Shown here piece after piece: positions 42,156-55,814 of a DNA stretch of 64,000 nt. Position 1 is the first letter of the stretch. Every line of letters starts with the position of its first letter. Both the position numbers and the translations under genes were made by a program. The notes beneath the pieces were generated by a model. It worked only from the letters and a program-made list of their open reading frames with translations, did not search any database and was not told the origin of the DNA. Origin of the DNA: Sipunculus nudus (lineage: Eukaryota; Annelida; Sipuncula; Golfingiida; Sipunculidae); NCBI GenBank assembly GCA_026874595.1, contig CM049318.1, positions 12,753,241 to 12,817,240 of the forward strand, read 5' to 3'.

Positions 42156-42726
42156 GTTTATATTTTGTTTGGTGAAAAAAAAATGAATCTGTTTTGCAAC
42201 TTAATTTGACAATTATATGCACTTAGTTACTTAAAATGCATGTACATGTGAAGCAATGATGTAATCAGTAGGTTTACATGGCTTTTCAACACAGGGATTA
42301 AAATTAAATTATTGCATATTTATCGTATATTTATATATCCCCCTGTTGCTGATATAGAAGACACAGGAAAGATTTGGAAAAGGAGAGCAACAAGAGTGAG
42401 ACAACCGGTTTGTTTTTAATCTATTTAATACAAGTATTGGCAAATCTATTGTAAAGATAATTATAACATTATTAGTAATAATTGTGCAATAATTTTCATA
42501 ACTATTAGCTTGGATTTAAATGAGGTCAATGAACAGTAAGCCATACTAAAGATTCATATTCCATTGCACATGTGTGTTGTAATTACTTGGGTTATATGAA
42601 ACTATCATAATAATATATTGATGTTTTATTTGTATATATACAACCTGTTTCACAACATTGCATTAATGCATAACTTTCATTACTTTTTTTCTCCAGCTAT
42701 CATGTTTTGCAGCACAGCTAGTAGTA
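42156..42726. other. unique-looking AT-rich sequence
   Basis: No confident gene. A 55-bp stretch at 42352-42410, after an AG and before GT, is open in one frame (RHRKDLEKESNKSETT). It could be an exon of the gene at 45190, but its phase does not match and I do not call it. Confidence 0.3.
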
Positions 42727-45135
42727 ACAAGTGACCCATGGGTCATGACGCTCAGCTGCCAAGCATGACCTGCGACATCATGGGCTGCAATTCACAAATT
42801 CTAGTAAAATTGTTGCAGAACCTATATCCCAATTTTGTTTAAACTTTCTACATTGCCATAAATTCTTATCATATATGTTTGGTTAAAACATAGTGAATGA
42901 TGGTCTGAGGCAAAATGTATGGTTGTTAAGCTATCATGAACTAATCCCACAGCTTGCTCGATACCTGTCAGTCTCAAAAAGAATACCACACAGGCCACAT
43001 ATAAGATCAAAATATAGCAAAAGATCAAGGAAATCCATGTAAGAATTATTGTGAAACGGGTGCTTCCATATTAATTTTTATTCAATACAAGCCAACTGTA
43101 CTGAGCTTTCATAAATGATGGTCATATTTATTAAGAAATCTTTGACCCAATGCAAGATTACATTAATATACATCCCACTGCATTCACTTTAATAGTTCTT
43201 GAGATAATATGTTCTAAAGGAATTTAAAGATAGCGTCCTGGTGGCCATATTGGATTTCTGACAGGTCGGAAATTGAACAACAAACATCCTCTAAAAGGGA
43301 CCAAACATCATAAAAAAATCACTGAAACTGTCCTGGCAAAGTGATTTCTAAAATGGCTACCTGGCAGACATAATGGTTTTCTGACAAGTCACACATCCTC
43401 CAATAAGACACTAAACTTGTAGCAATTGCTTCAAAGAATGTAACAGTTATGAATGTCCAAAACAATTCAAAAGGCATGATCAGGTTGGAGAGCTCTCATA
43501 TCAGATTTATGAGCATGCAAATGTAAAAAGTGCAAGTCCAATTTGTTTTAATTATCAGCTTGCTATTCAATGGGGTCAGCAGGGTAGGTAAACTGCAAAA
43601 CCTAGAAGAAAAGAAATGCAGAAAGCATCACTAAGAGTCTTGTAATCAAATAAAGCCATCCTTAATCCAGGTACAGACCCACATATTATCAAAACAAACA
43701 CTTGCTGGTATATCTGATGATTTGTATAATAATATTCAGATATCTAGAAAACTAAGTTTATTGCTATGATTCCATGATATAAACTGCAAAATGTTCCCAT
43801 CATTTTATAAATCAGTAGCTAAACTTAACACTTAACTCTCATAGTCTTAATGCCTGGCCAAAGCATTCCGGCAACAGTGTTTTTGTTATGCACTAATGAT
43901 ATATCCTTATCACTCCATGAGCTGATACAAAAGGGAGTCATATATCACAAGTGTCACTGACAATTATGGGCACATAGTGAGATGTACCAGTTGTTAGTGC
44001 CATATGATTATATATACAAGAAAACAAGAAAAATAGAGATGGTCTACAAAATAAGTTATTGTGAACATCCCTGACCTATGACCTTGGCCTTCTGCCTGTA
44101 ACTACTAACCACTTACATCTGGCAGGGTGTAATTACTTGGCAACCAATGAGTGAATAACTTAAGACCTGCAACCTTTAACCTCCTGACCAGCTGACCTCA
44201 AAATCAATTAGTTATTTCTTCATGCAAAAAGACCCATAAATATGAAGTTTGAATCAAATTCAGTGATGCATAGATGTGGCATATGTGAAAGACTGAAGGT
44301 TTGGGTTGAACAGTTTCACTTGAAATATGTTCACAAGCATTTAGAACAATATTTTGACCTTGACCTTTGACCTTTCGCACTCAACATCAATAGGCTTCTT
44401 CTCCTATTGGTAGGTAAGCCATATATGACAGATGGAAAGTATAGATTGATAAGTTTGCTGAAAATGACTCCACGCAAGAAGAGGGTGCTGTGAACTTGAC
44501 CTTTGACCTCAAAATCAACAGGTCTTTTCCCCTGTTGGCAGAGAAGCGATATCAGTGCTAAAAGGTTTGGAATGAAAAGTCTAGCTTGAAATGTGTCCAC
44601 AACCTTTTCAAAGAAGTGGGTCCTGTGACCCTGACCTTTGACCTTGTGACCTTAACATCTATAGGATTCTTCTCCCACTTAGTAGGTGAGCTATATGTGA
44701 AAGATCAAAGAATAGGGATGAAAGGTTTGGCTTAAAATGCATCCTGAGGCTTTTCAAAAAAGTTGGTTCTGTGACCTTGACCTTTGACCTTGTGACCTCA
44801 AAATAATTATGGTTCTTCCCCTGTTGGTAGGTGAGCTGTATGTGAAAGACGGAAGGTTTGGGATGAAAATTTTGGCCAAAAGAATTATTTCTGGGGGGTG
44901 CAAACACACCCCATAACTTCGAGAATATAGGTCGCAGTGACCTAATTTCAGCAAGGAGATCTTTTTAGAACCTCTAAGACTGCATAGGGTTCATGGCCCT
45001 AGCCCCTATGGTTACGATTTGTGCCCTGCTAACGGCCGGACGGCCGGCCGGACGGACGGACGGACAGACGGAAGGACGCCGGACAAAGACCCATCGCTAT
45101 AGCCCAGCATGACTGAAAGTCAGCTGAGCTAAAAA
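42727..45135 (+). mobile_element. pearl-like element, copy 4
   Basis: A full-length 2.41 kb copy runs from ACAAGTGACCCATGGGTC to the hairpin and GCTAAAAA. It is an older relative of copies 1 and 2, with many substitutions. It contains the AGGTCA cores on the reverse strand (44350-44800) and a GGACGGACGGAC tract at ~45040. It lies just upstream of the putative exon at 45190. Confidence 0.65.
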
Positions 45136-45189
45136 CCTAATATTGTCTTGTGGCTTTGATAATATTATATTTTGATTTGTTTTACTTAG

Positions 45190-45471
45190 GTTTATGTAAC
45201 TCTGAAAGGTTGGCAGCTCAATAGAGAGATTCAGAGGCTGAAGTGTCAGGAGGTAAGCTGCACTGTGTTAGCACCACCGGCAGTTGATGTACACACAACA
45301 GAAACATCAACAGCAAGCAGCACCATCAGCACCTCAACCACTGCTTCTATGCTGAGTAGCACTGCTGTGCATCCAGAGCCTAGGTCTACTGCAACAAGTC
45401 CAGCCAAACAACTGGGAGAGGCTGAAGAGAATATTGGCTGGGACCAATTTTTTAAGACCAGTGTATCACAG
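45190..45471 (+). CDS. putative exon of an unrecognised host gene (exon A)
   Basis: A TTTACTTAG acceptor precedes 45190. The 94-codon open segment is in phase 0 and ends at CACAG before GTTGTT. It encodes a short amphipathic start (VYVTLKGWQLNREIQRLK), a Ser/Thr-rich linker and EENIGWDQFFKTS. The family is not recognised. The donor GTTG is weak. Together with the next two segments it keeps one reading phase, which is the main support. Confidence 0.4.
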
Positions 45472-45855
45472 GTTGTTTAATATAATTTAGTAACAAATTG
45501 TTCAACATTATGCTAGTGTAATGTTAATTAGAATTCCCCTGTCTAGATCAGCAACAGATGTAAAACAAAAGCCGACCTGGATAAAAGCCAACTGGACAAA
45601 AGACCACCAGAAAAAAGCCCACCCCTAAAAAAATCATTGAATTTTATATTTTAGTCAAGGGTGGGCTATTGTTCTAGTCTGAATTTAAGGGAAGGGCTTT
45701 TGTCCTGTTTTTTTTCAGCACCCATCACCAGCATACAACGAAGTTTTTACTTGATGATCAATGCTGACCGGAAAAGATGTGCGTGAATCATTCTTGAATG
45801 TTACTTTGCTCTTGTACCAGTATCTGTGTCATTGTAATAATTATTTTATTTTTAG

Positions 45856-45894
45856 GGTGAAAAATTGAAAAGCCCTCCAGATGTCCAGTTGAAG
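45856..45894 (+). CDS. putative exon B of the same gene
   Basis: A 39-bp segment follows TTATTTTTAG and precedes a strong GTGAGT donor. It encodes 13 residues (GEKLKSPPDVQLK) in the phase set by exon A. Short, but both splice signals are good. Confidence 0.4.
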
Positions 45895-46210
45895 GTGAGT
45901 AATATCAAACGTGTCGTCTGGTGTCTGGCTGTACCTGACTTAGTTCATTCAGTATAGTTTTGTATAAAGTAGAGTCGGAATTAGATACTATGAATCTTTT
46001 TGAAATAAATATTATACCTGTAATTACCAGAATTACATTTTAAGAGAGAATGTTATATAAAGTTCAGAAAAAAAGGAAATCGTTAACGGCAAATTAAGTA
46101 AAGTTACAAATCAATAAAATTTGTGTTCTGCCCTTCCAATCTATTTTCTTGGTAACACTGATTCAGATATTTTTTACCTATACTAATCTATTCTCTGTTG
46201 TTCTATTTAG

Positions 46211-46278
46211 ACACCCACATTGTGCCTGGAAACTCAAAGCACAGATCCTGCTGACAGACTGCCTAAAGGCCGAAGAAG
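46211..46278 (+). CDS. putative exon C of the same gene
   Basis: A 68-bp segment follows TTCTATTTAG and precedes GTAATG. In phase it encodes TPTLCLETQSTDPADRLPKG and then RR. If not spliced it hits TAA at once. No following exon could be identified, so the gene end is unknown. Confidence 0.35.
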
Positions 46279-46499
46279 GTAATGCATATGTCACCAAGGG
46301 ACAGAAAGTGGACATGAGAAGCTATTTTTTGACTCTGCTGGATAACTTGCTCTGAGGAAGCCGAGTCTGTGGCTTTATCCTCCAGAACCTCTTCAGCCAC
46401 CAACTGGCACATCATGTGTTGATTTGTAGTTTGGTAAGAGGATATTTTTATGGTTGCCAGGTAAATTTCATATATTATATGATTGCGAAAGAACAATAT

Positions 46500-47365
46500 T
46501 AATTATTTAATATAACATTACTAATTTATTTTACTATAATGCATAATAAAAATACACAGACATCTAATAGATCTTTGACCTTTAAAAATCAGTTTTAATT
46601 TAATTTTTTATTTTCAACCTATTTGTTCTGATCTTGAGCTTCACATATAAATTTTTAAAATTATTGAAAAAATTATTCAACAAAATTTAATTATCTGAAT
46701 ATCCTAAATCAGGTGTTACTCAGGCAAATCATAAATGTTTCAGACTTATTTTTAATACATTAATAATTTGATTTTGAAATGCATTTCTTAAATGAAAAAA
46801 TGTTTAATTTACAGTAATGTATAACTATGTTACCCTTATGCCCCAAGGAAGTGATCAAAGAGGATCCTGTAAACAAGAAATAATTTAGACTTTCGTATAA
46901 CTGAACACCAAATTTTGGTGTTTTTTTTTTCAAAACAATATAGATTTCATTGCATTTAAACAAATGAAAGCTAAATTCAAGGCAGAATGCAACAGTTCGC
47001 AAAAAGAGACAGTAAAAGGTAAAATTGAACAAATAACTTCTTGTTCTACAACCAATGAATTTTTTTGAAAAATAAAAACAAATAAAAGAAAGCATGTTAA
47101 AAATAATATAACAGGGGAAGATGGGATACAATTCTTCCACTAACTCTTAACAGATAATGCAATTAATACAAATCTTAATTATGTGCATGAGTTTAATAAT
47201 ATGAATATTGTGAACCAGTTGATACAAACACCTTTAACAAGAAAGTAAATTAAGAAAGAAGTCGAACTGTATTATTTTACAAATAGCAAAATTGCAAAAC
47301 ACCTGGGAAATGTATGAGTAAAGTTATTCTTATACCACTTTTAGAAACATTATTCAATCAAATTT
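46500..47365. other. AT-rich, no gene seen
   Basis: Low-complexity AT-rich DNA. A minus-strand frame (46760-47140) is Phe-rich and of the kind expected by chance from such composition. Confidence 0.4.
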
Positions 47366-47369
47366 TTTT

Positions 47370-48660
47370 TCATGTGAGCAGTTTCCTACCGAATGGTCCA
47401 AAGAAATTTCACTCCCTTTATATAAGAATGGAAGTTTGAATGATCCAAATAATTACAGAGGCATAGCTCTTATAAATACAATAGGCACATTATTTACCAA
47501 AATTTTAAATGAAAGATTATAACTGTGGGCTGAAAATCATGAGAGATTTTGAGAGAACAAGCAGGTTAAAGAAGAATTTATAGTACAGTTGATAATATGT
47601 TCTCCCTAATGGCATTAACAGAATCCTATTAATCAAAGAAAAAGGCAGATTTCATGCAATATTCATAGACTTTTTTAAAGCTTTTGACGGTATACAACAT
47701 CAGTTAAATTTCACGTTCTTTATAAAATAGGGATTACAGGGAAAATATACAATATCTTGAAATCCATGTATTCAAAAGTAAAATCTTGTGTATTAACTGA
47801 AAAAAAAGTTTAACTGATTACTTTTTATGCACTGTACGAACAAGGCAGGGCTGTATCATCAGTCCTTTATTGTTTACATTCTTAATGAATGAATTATACT
47901 TTACACTGCATTCAGAAAGAGAAGGTATATTTATTTGTCCAGAAGCGAAATCACTTTCCATGCTTATGTTTGCAGATGACGTATGTTTCGCAGATACAGT
48001 TGGTCGGTTACAAACCCAAATCAACAAATCAGAAATATTTTGTGATTTATATGGAATGAAAGTTTATATAGACAAAACAAGAATTGTAGTATTCAGAAAT
48101 GGTGATGTCCTAAAAAAGATGTGAAAAGTGGTACTATAAAGGAAAGCAAGTTGAAATGGTTAGTGGTTAGAAATATTTAGGGGGAATTTTCACAAGTTTT
48201 TTAAAGGAAGTCGCTTAACAGCCTGCAGGGTGCCGGCAGTTTGGTCCATAGGCTAAACAGCCGGCAGGGGAAATTGACCTTGCCGGCAGTCTAGCCCACT
48301 GCCTGAACGGTTGTCAAATGAATGTAACATTGTATGCTCTATTTCAGTGTGATACTCCATACCTTCCATTATAATTTTGACAATGAGCTGTCAATGAACG
48401 AATAACATTTCAAATAATAAACGTTTTGAAACATACTCTTAACAAGGGTAATGAATTTGAATGTTGTGAAAAAAAAATCATAAAATTTATTTAGCTTGAT
48501 CAAGCTGTTCATCACATAATTTGCAAACTGAAAAAGGAAGACATGATAAGATACACTAGACCTAGAGAAATTGTACCAATTGTTTAAAACATGCTGAAAA
48601 TATTGTTGAAACTGAATATTATTTTACAATGAAGTGTCCATTATATAATGATTTGAGAGA
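47370..48660 (+). pseudogene. LINE reverse transcriptase remnant
   Basis: Pieces in several frames follow RT order. These are SLPLYKNGSLNDPNNYRGIA (47408), a KADFMQYS-like segment (47640), MFADDVCFAD with the catalytic ADD (47970) and DLYGMKVYIDKTRIVVF (48050). A C-terminal CPLYNDLRDH (48630) ends it. Stops and frameshifts are frequent. It is a non-LTR element of a different lineage from that at 37440; its clade is unclear. Confidence 0.65.
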
Positions 48661-49664
48661 CCATTTTCCTTTAAAATTAGGTAAATTTTCTTTTTTTTTC
48701 ACTTATGTCAAATTAAAATCCTACTATTATTAATAATATAACAGCTTTTGTATATTATGCTTTTAAAAGAAGAAATGATCATGTATAAGTCAATATTAAG
48801 GTGTTTAAAATGGTTCTCATTTAATATTGATGTAAACTCTACTGAAACCTATTTTGGAAAAGCATTTATCATTTATAAAAATCTGAACACTTAAATGTAA
48901 ATTGCATACACATATATCTGTTTATGAATTGTATACTATAGAAATGACCTCTTTGTGAGAAATTTGTTGATATTATTGAATGCATGTGCATAAAATTTAT
49001 TGGTTAAAATGTGTTATTTATATTTATCATTCATTGATACTGTATTATGCATGTACTTACGAGAAAATGGGCTTGAGGCCTAAGATTTTCTAATGAAATA
49101 TTCATTCATACATATCTTTATGCTTGTAAGAGCATTTTATCTGTAAAGCTCCTGTTCAACAAAAGTGAACAAAGCTACAAAGCCTTAGGTTCTGGCTGCA
49201 GTAGGATCATTTAGCTTTCTTACTTTATTGATCTTTGAGATAGCATGTCTGCGATTCAAAGTACCCCGAAAGGTGGAAAGTATTCTAAAAACAACATTCA
49301 GTGAATGTCTCCGAGTATAGTTCTTCCTTAGAAAGGGCGGGTTTGACCTGCATGCAACTGGTAAGGTTTATATATATTGTTGTATAAGCCTGCAAGTCCA
49401 CACTTATACATCGGATCAATTTCTTTAGCGATTTGTGCAGGCACAGTATTCACTCAAACAGGCTAAGGGCTCAACTCTATCAAACGCATGCTTTAAATTC
49501 CCATTTTGTGTCGCGCTCTAAAACCAATATAAAAATATATTTAGTAATTATTGTACTTTCGGTGAATTGACATCTAAATGCACAACCTACGCACCTCATG
49601 GCAAATCTAGCAACACATCTTAAATCTATACTGCAATTACCTGAAAGTGAAACTGCAAGTGTAA
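48661..49664. other. AT-rich, no gene seen
   Basis: No supported frame or RNA gene. Confidence 0.4.
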
Positions 49665-52086
49665 ACAAGTGACCCATGGGTCATGACGCTCAGCTGCCAA
49701 GCATGACCTGTGACATCATGGACTGAGATTCACAACTTCCAGTCAAATTTTGAAGAACCAATTTGCCAATTTGTTGAAAATTTTCTATGACAACAGAAAT
49801 ATATATCACCTATGTCTTGTTAAAACACAGTGAATTGATGGTCTGAGGAAAATGCATGATTGTTAAGCTATCAGGAACTATTCCAACAGCTTGCTTGAAA
49901 CCTGTCAGTCTCAAAAGGAACACCACAAAGGGCAAATATAAGATCAAAATATATAGCAAAAATCAAGGAAATACATGCAAGAATTATTGAGAAACAGGTG
50001 CTTCTTTATGAATTTTTATTCAATACAAGCCAACTGTACTGCACTTTTATAAATGATGGTAATATTTATTCAGAAATATTTGACCCAATCCTTTACAAGA
50101 TTACATAAATATACATCCACCTGCATTCACTTTAACTGTTCTTGAGATAATATGATCAAAAGGAATTAAAAGATGGTTGCCTGGTGGCCATATTGGACTT
50201 CTGACAAGTCTGAAATCAGACAACAAACATTCTCTAAATCGAACCAAACATTAAAGAAAAATTACTGAAACTTCACTGAAGAAAGAATTTCTAAGGTGGC
50301 TAACTGGCAGACATAATGGATTTCTGACAAGTATGACATTTGATATCCCACATTCTCCAATAAGAGACCAAACTTGGTGCAAATTATCCAGTAATGAATG
50401 CCCAAAATAATTCAAAAGGCATGTCCAGGCCCTCATATCAGATTTATAGATATGCAATTGTAAAAAGTGCAAGTCCAATATTTTTTATTATCACTCTGCT
50501 TTTCAATGGGGTCAGCAGGGTAGGTAAACTGCCAAACCTGAAAGAAAAGAAATGCAGAAAGCATGACTAAGAGTCTTTAAATAAAACAAAAAGCCATCCT
50601 AAATCAAGGTACACATCCACATATTATGAGAACAAACACTTGCTTTTATATGTGGTGATATATATCAAAATATTCAGATATCTAGGAAACTAAGTTAATT
50701 TCTAGGATTCCATAAAATAAACTGCAAAATGTTCCCATCATCTTATAAATCAGTAGCTAAACACTAATACTATACTCTCATAGTCTTAATGCCTGGCTGA
50801 AGCATTCTGACAACAGTGTTTTTGTTATGAAGTAACGAGGTACTTATCACTGAGCCTTGTCACTTAATAGGCTGATACAAAAGGGAGTCATATGTCACCA
50901 GTGTCACTCACAATTACAGCCACACAGGGAGATGTACCAGCTGGAGTGGGATGGTTATATATACAAGAAAAATAGAGATAGTCTATAAAATGAGTAATTG
51001 TGAACATCCCTGACCTATGACCTTGGCCTTTTGCCCATATATCAACTGGATTCTTTCTAAATGATGGGTAACTACTAACCACTTAAATCTGGTGTAATTA
51101 CTTGGCAACCAATGGGTGAATAACTTTGACCTGCTGACCAGCTGACCCCAAAATCAATAAGTTATTTATTCAAGCAAAAAGACCCATAAATATGAAGTTT
51201 TAGTCAAACTGAGTGATGCATAGATGTGGCATATGTGAAAGACTGAAGGTTTGGAGGTTTGGGTTGAACAGTTACACTTGAAATATGCTCACAAGCATTT
51301 AGAACAATTAAATATTGTGACCTTGACCTTTGACTTTTTGACCTCAACATCAATAGGCTTCTTCCCTTATTGGTAGGTAAGCCATATATGACAGATGGAA
51401 GGTACAGATTGAAAAGTTTGCCTGAAAATGACTCCACGCAAGAAGTGGGTGCTGTGAACTTGACCTTTGACCTCAAAATCAACAGGTCTTTTCCCCTGTT
51501 GGCAGAGAAGCGATATCAGTGCTGGAAGGTTTGGAATGAAAAGTCTAGCTTGAAATGTGTCCACAACTTTTTCAAAGAAGTGGATCCTGTGACCCTGACC
51601 TTTCACCTTGTGACCTCAAAATCTATAGGATTCTTCTCCAACTTAGTAGGTGAGCTATATGTGAAAGATCAAAGAATTGGGATGAAAGGGTTGGCTTAAA
51701 ATGCATCCACAGGCTTTTCAAAGAAGAGGCTCCTGTGACCTTGACCTTTGACCTTTTGACCTAAAAAAATTATGGTTCTTCCCCTGTTGGTAGGCGAGTG
51801 TATGTGAAAGATGGAAGGTTTGGGATGAAAATTTTGTCTCAAAGAGTTATTTCTGGGGGGTGCAAACACACCCCATAACTTCGAGAATATAGGTCGCAGT
51901 GACCTAATTTCAGGTTTGCAAGGAGATCTTTTTATATCCTCTAAGACTGCATAGGGTTCATGGCCCTAGCCCCTACAGTTACGATTTGTGCCCTGCTAAC
52001 GTCCGGCCGGACGGACAGACGGAAGGACGACGGACAAAGACCCATCGCTATAGCCCAGCATGACTGAAAGTCAGCTGAGCTAAAAA
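49665..52086 (+). mobile_element. pearl-like element, copy 5
   Basis: A full-length copy runs from ACAAGTGACCCATGGGTC to the hairpin plus GCTAAAAA. It is closer to copies 1 and 2 than copy 4 is. AGGTCA cores on the reverse strand lie at 51310-51770 and the tetranucleotide tract at 52000-52035. Confidence 0.65.
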
Positions 52087-54200
52087 GCAATAATGTATTT
52101 AAATTTGAGGCTCACCAGGTCTTGTAGTGCAATGACTCCCGTTCTGATAAACTGAATTGTCAGTGTTCATGGAGCGTGTCGCAAAACGTGATCCTATGAT
52201 GATATATATTATATCGCAAAAAAAGTCATTGTAAAGGAATTGTTTTAAATTCCTTTACAATAAGTATTTTCAATAATCCTTCAATCACAACATGGATTTC
52301 TGTCAGACATTTTACTGCAAACCATGATTTTGGCCATGAGAAGTTAATTCATGCAATATTGTGACTGCTTCATTTTCTTCTCCACATGGAAGAGATACCC
52401 CTTTTTTACAGAAAACATATTAATTCCTTCGAAATTAGCAGTAATTTGTATAATATGATGAGACTGCTAAAAACAAAACTCACGCATTTACTTAATCTGA
52501 CGCCAGTAATTATATGTTCTAACTGAAAGGAAACTCTGAGAAAAATCAAATATTGTATATTATTTTCTCTTTAAATCGAAAATGTGGTAAAGTTTAAGTA
52601 TCCCCTTGATTCTTCTGTTAATTATCATTCCGCAAGTACGAACCTGTCGTCGCTGGAGTTGGGGCAACTGTAGTTGCCGGTGTTGTTGTAGGAACCACTA
52701 AGTAAAAACTGATATATTCGACATGAAAAAACGTATGATTATCAGCCAACATGCATCATGTTTGATATTATGGTCAGTACATATTTATTCTCAGTTTCTG
52801 TTGCAATCATCCCTCTCCTCAGGTTGACTTAGTGTTTATATATGTATGTATGGTTATTATGTAAGAAAATAAAAGACCTTGGTCCTCAGCATTCTTCGTT
52901 AGAGTACACCATTTTTTTTGTGTACGCAGATTGATTCAAACTGAATGTATTTGCGACCAATTTTATTAGCAGTGCCTTGCGTGCGGCGTCGTTTTCTCAT
53001 GGTTTCCTTGTTAACGCCAACTTCATCGTGAGCAATACAGGGAGTGAACTATCATCTACATAGTGCAGTTAATATATCACCTAACCTCACGAAGATACCA
53101 TTTGTGACAGCGATTTATGTCATATGAGCGAGGATTGGTATCAAACAGTTAAACATGATTGAATGCTTTACTAGCGCGCCAGTAACGGCAACTGGTTCGT
53201 TGCAGCTGTGTCATTTACGGTTAATTTTAACCTGCTTGAATTCTCATTATTTACCCGAGAGCATATTTATGTTAACAAAATTAATGTGCCATGTTCATTT
53301 AACCAAACACGTTCAAATATATTTAAAAGATTTGATAGCAGAGGTGTTGAATAGTGACAGGGTTAGAAAGAATGCCTATCCGTCTGTCACAGACAGGTAA
53401 ACGTGCACCGAAAGGTATTTTTCATTTAGTACCAATCTGTTGGAAAGGTGAATGTTTTCCACATTAATACCTGATAAATAGTATCAAATATGACACGAAA
53501 AGAAATAGTTAAGAGGTGGCCCTGTATTTTCCTATAATTACGGCCAATAGTTTCGTATACATTCCGGCATTTAGGCCCTCATCTCAATGTTTTCCTGGTT
53601 GTTTTACTGCACAATCCTGTTTCAGATACAACAAGTGTTATTATTGAAAACATTCAGTTTTTTTTTCAAGCAAGTGTGCATGTATTGAAAATAAGATGAC
53701 AGGATCAGGTTAACATTAAGTGGGGTGGGACTGACAGTTAGATATGAAGGTAGGATACATCTTTAGCGGAAAGGCATTTTTTTCCAGCGGAAAGGCAAAC
53801 TTGTACTGGTGAAAATTTCAAAAGTATTTTCAGCCCCGAGTGATATCTATCTAATACTTATAAAAGGAATTCATTTCACGTTTGTTCGCAATGTTCTCTA
53901 AAACCGCGCTGTGTACAATATTGTGCCATACATCATTTTAAAGGTTATTATCCCCGCAGTGACATAGGCGATATGAAAATAAATAATTTTTAATATACAT
54001 ATAATTTTGAGTGATTTTTCCGTTTTTTTACCGAGCACAGCCGAACTGCCTTCCGCAATCACCGGAATGTGTGCATCGTGGTCACTTAACCTCTAACACT
54101 AAGGACCATTGTCCATATGAATAACGCTTGCTTTCAATGCGGGATTTGAACCACGTGCGTGGTCAGAAAAAGAGAAAAACACATGTTTCTTGCTTTATGA
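52087..54200. other. no confident gene
   Basis: This is mostly AT-rich. A minus-strand segment at ~52635-52698, between an AG acceptor and a GT donor, is open as VPTTTPATTVAPTPATT. That is a mucin-like linker and could be a small exon. A 12-bp inverted repeat GTAAAGGAATTG lies at 52231-52262. Confidence 0.35.
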
Positions 54201-55559
54201 AATGGAGAGTTCAACCCAGGAGGATTATTGACAAAACCTAATTCAAGGTCCCAATTTCAGGAACAGGGCTGGGGTGGTGTCGGGGGTTTCAGGCCTCAAA
54301 ATTTGTCTGATACGATGAAAAAAAACATTGCACCGGTTGAAAATGAATACGGACCCTCTGCATTGTGTCCCGTTGGGTCCGCTTCTGCTACTTACGAGGT
54401 ATGCACATATCTGTTTCTTTCTTCAGGAACAGTTTCCTTGCAACGTACATTTAATCAATCTTTCATGTGTTCCTCACATCAACAGAATCTTTATACGTCC
54501 ACCGATAGAATCCAGTCAAATATGATCGAAAACCTGAATGCCCCCGCGTCTCATTCCGGTTCGCAATGTCAACAACATCACTGGCCAGGTCATCAAGGTA
54601 AACATACCGGGGTATAAATTTCTTGCCAGGAGGACAGAAACACAAAATAAATGTTAAAAATATTGGAGCGACTGCAGGATCACGCACGCACTGTCTCCAC
54701 CAGATTATGAGTTTATACGGACGGACGGTATGATGTTAAGGATTCATGTAATTTAAAAGTAAGTAGCAAAATTAAGATACAAGCAGCTGTACATAAAAAC
54801 GTTTTCTGTCCACAGAAGTGTTGTGCCTCAGAGAGGTGCGCGAGTTATTCTGCAGTCTTGCCAAAATGTTTATACATATCTTATGGAGACAGTTTCCAAC
54901 TGAAAACCTATATTTTCTGTTAACTTTTAGAATAAAAAAAAATGAGCCAACATTTCACATCTCAGTTAATTAATCTCCCCAACCCCGGTAATAAGCCCGG
55001 TATACTGGGTCTATCAGCTTGTTACTAATATTGACATTTTTTCTACCATATGTGCGGATACCAACCAGACTCCGTGGACGTTGGATTAGAACATTCTAAC
55101 ATAAAAGTACACAAGGTTTCCGTTGCCTGAAGCATGATTCGTTATCACGATTAAGCAGACTTTTTTTGGTTTACTTTGATATAAAGGAATGCGAGTTGAA
55201 ATTACAAAGGCGTGATTTATTTGCCGTTTACATTTAGCAAGTTGAATCCTCCGGGGCACAGCTTATATTGAATCTCTATTTAATTTCATTATCAACCCAC
55301 ATCGATGACGTTTGGTCCAGCAAAAAACAATTCACACTTCCGCCAGATATCGTTTCTCTTCAAAACGAACTTCCTCTGTTTTGGCGCTCTGGGACGGCAA
55401 GAACTACTTGTCTCAACTGTCAAACTTCAAGATAAAAAATTTACACATATCAGGAAACATCTGTTTACATTTCACGTGCGCAAGCTTACAAAATATTACT
55501 TATTCTGTGATGTCCTGACAACAAAACACTTATATTAATATGCATGTAAAAAACATGGC
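54201..55559. other. no confident gene; one coding-like minus segment
   Basis: On the minus strand at 54463-54640 a segment reads GKKFIPRYVYLDDLASDVVD and continues TRGHSGFRSYLTGFYRW. Its composition is protein-like and an AG acceptor precedes it. I do not recognise the family and cannot define the ends. The overlapping plus-strand frame at 54228 looks like a shadow. Confidence 0.3.
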
Positions 55560-55814
55560 GATCATTGAATTGGTTATTCAGATACTGGAGCTTATGTATC
55601 AAATTATTAATTACAATGTATTATGTGGAGTACTTTAATGTCCCATTGGTCGAAGGATATGGGCAATAGATATCTAATTTCAGGTTTCCAATGAGAATTT
55701 ATATGGACCCCCAGCGGTAACGATTTGTGACCTGTTCACGGACGGACAGACGAAGGACGAACAAAGAGTGATTGCAAAGGCTCAGTTGATTCGGCTAAGA
55801 TATAGCTAAAAAAA
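55560..55814 (+). mobile_element. pearl-like 3' remnant, subfamily 3
   Basis: This matches 58288-58530 and 61760-62090 in outline (TTCAGATACT, ATCAAATT, AGTACTTT, AGCGGTAACGATTTGTG, GACGGACAGACG). It ends with GCTAAAAAA. Confidence 0.55.

Noticed and set aside
48200-48310. Short GCCGGCAG repeats
   Set aside because: Only three scattered occurrences with no defined unit.
53155-53400. 81-codon frame
   Set aside because: No recognisable motif, splice context or neighbouring support.
54228-54617. 129-codon plus-strand frame
   Set aside because: It overlaps a more protein-like minus-strand segment, has low-complexity composition and no recognised family.
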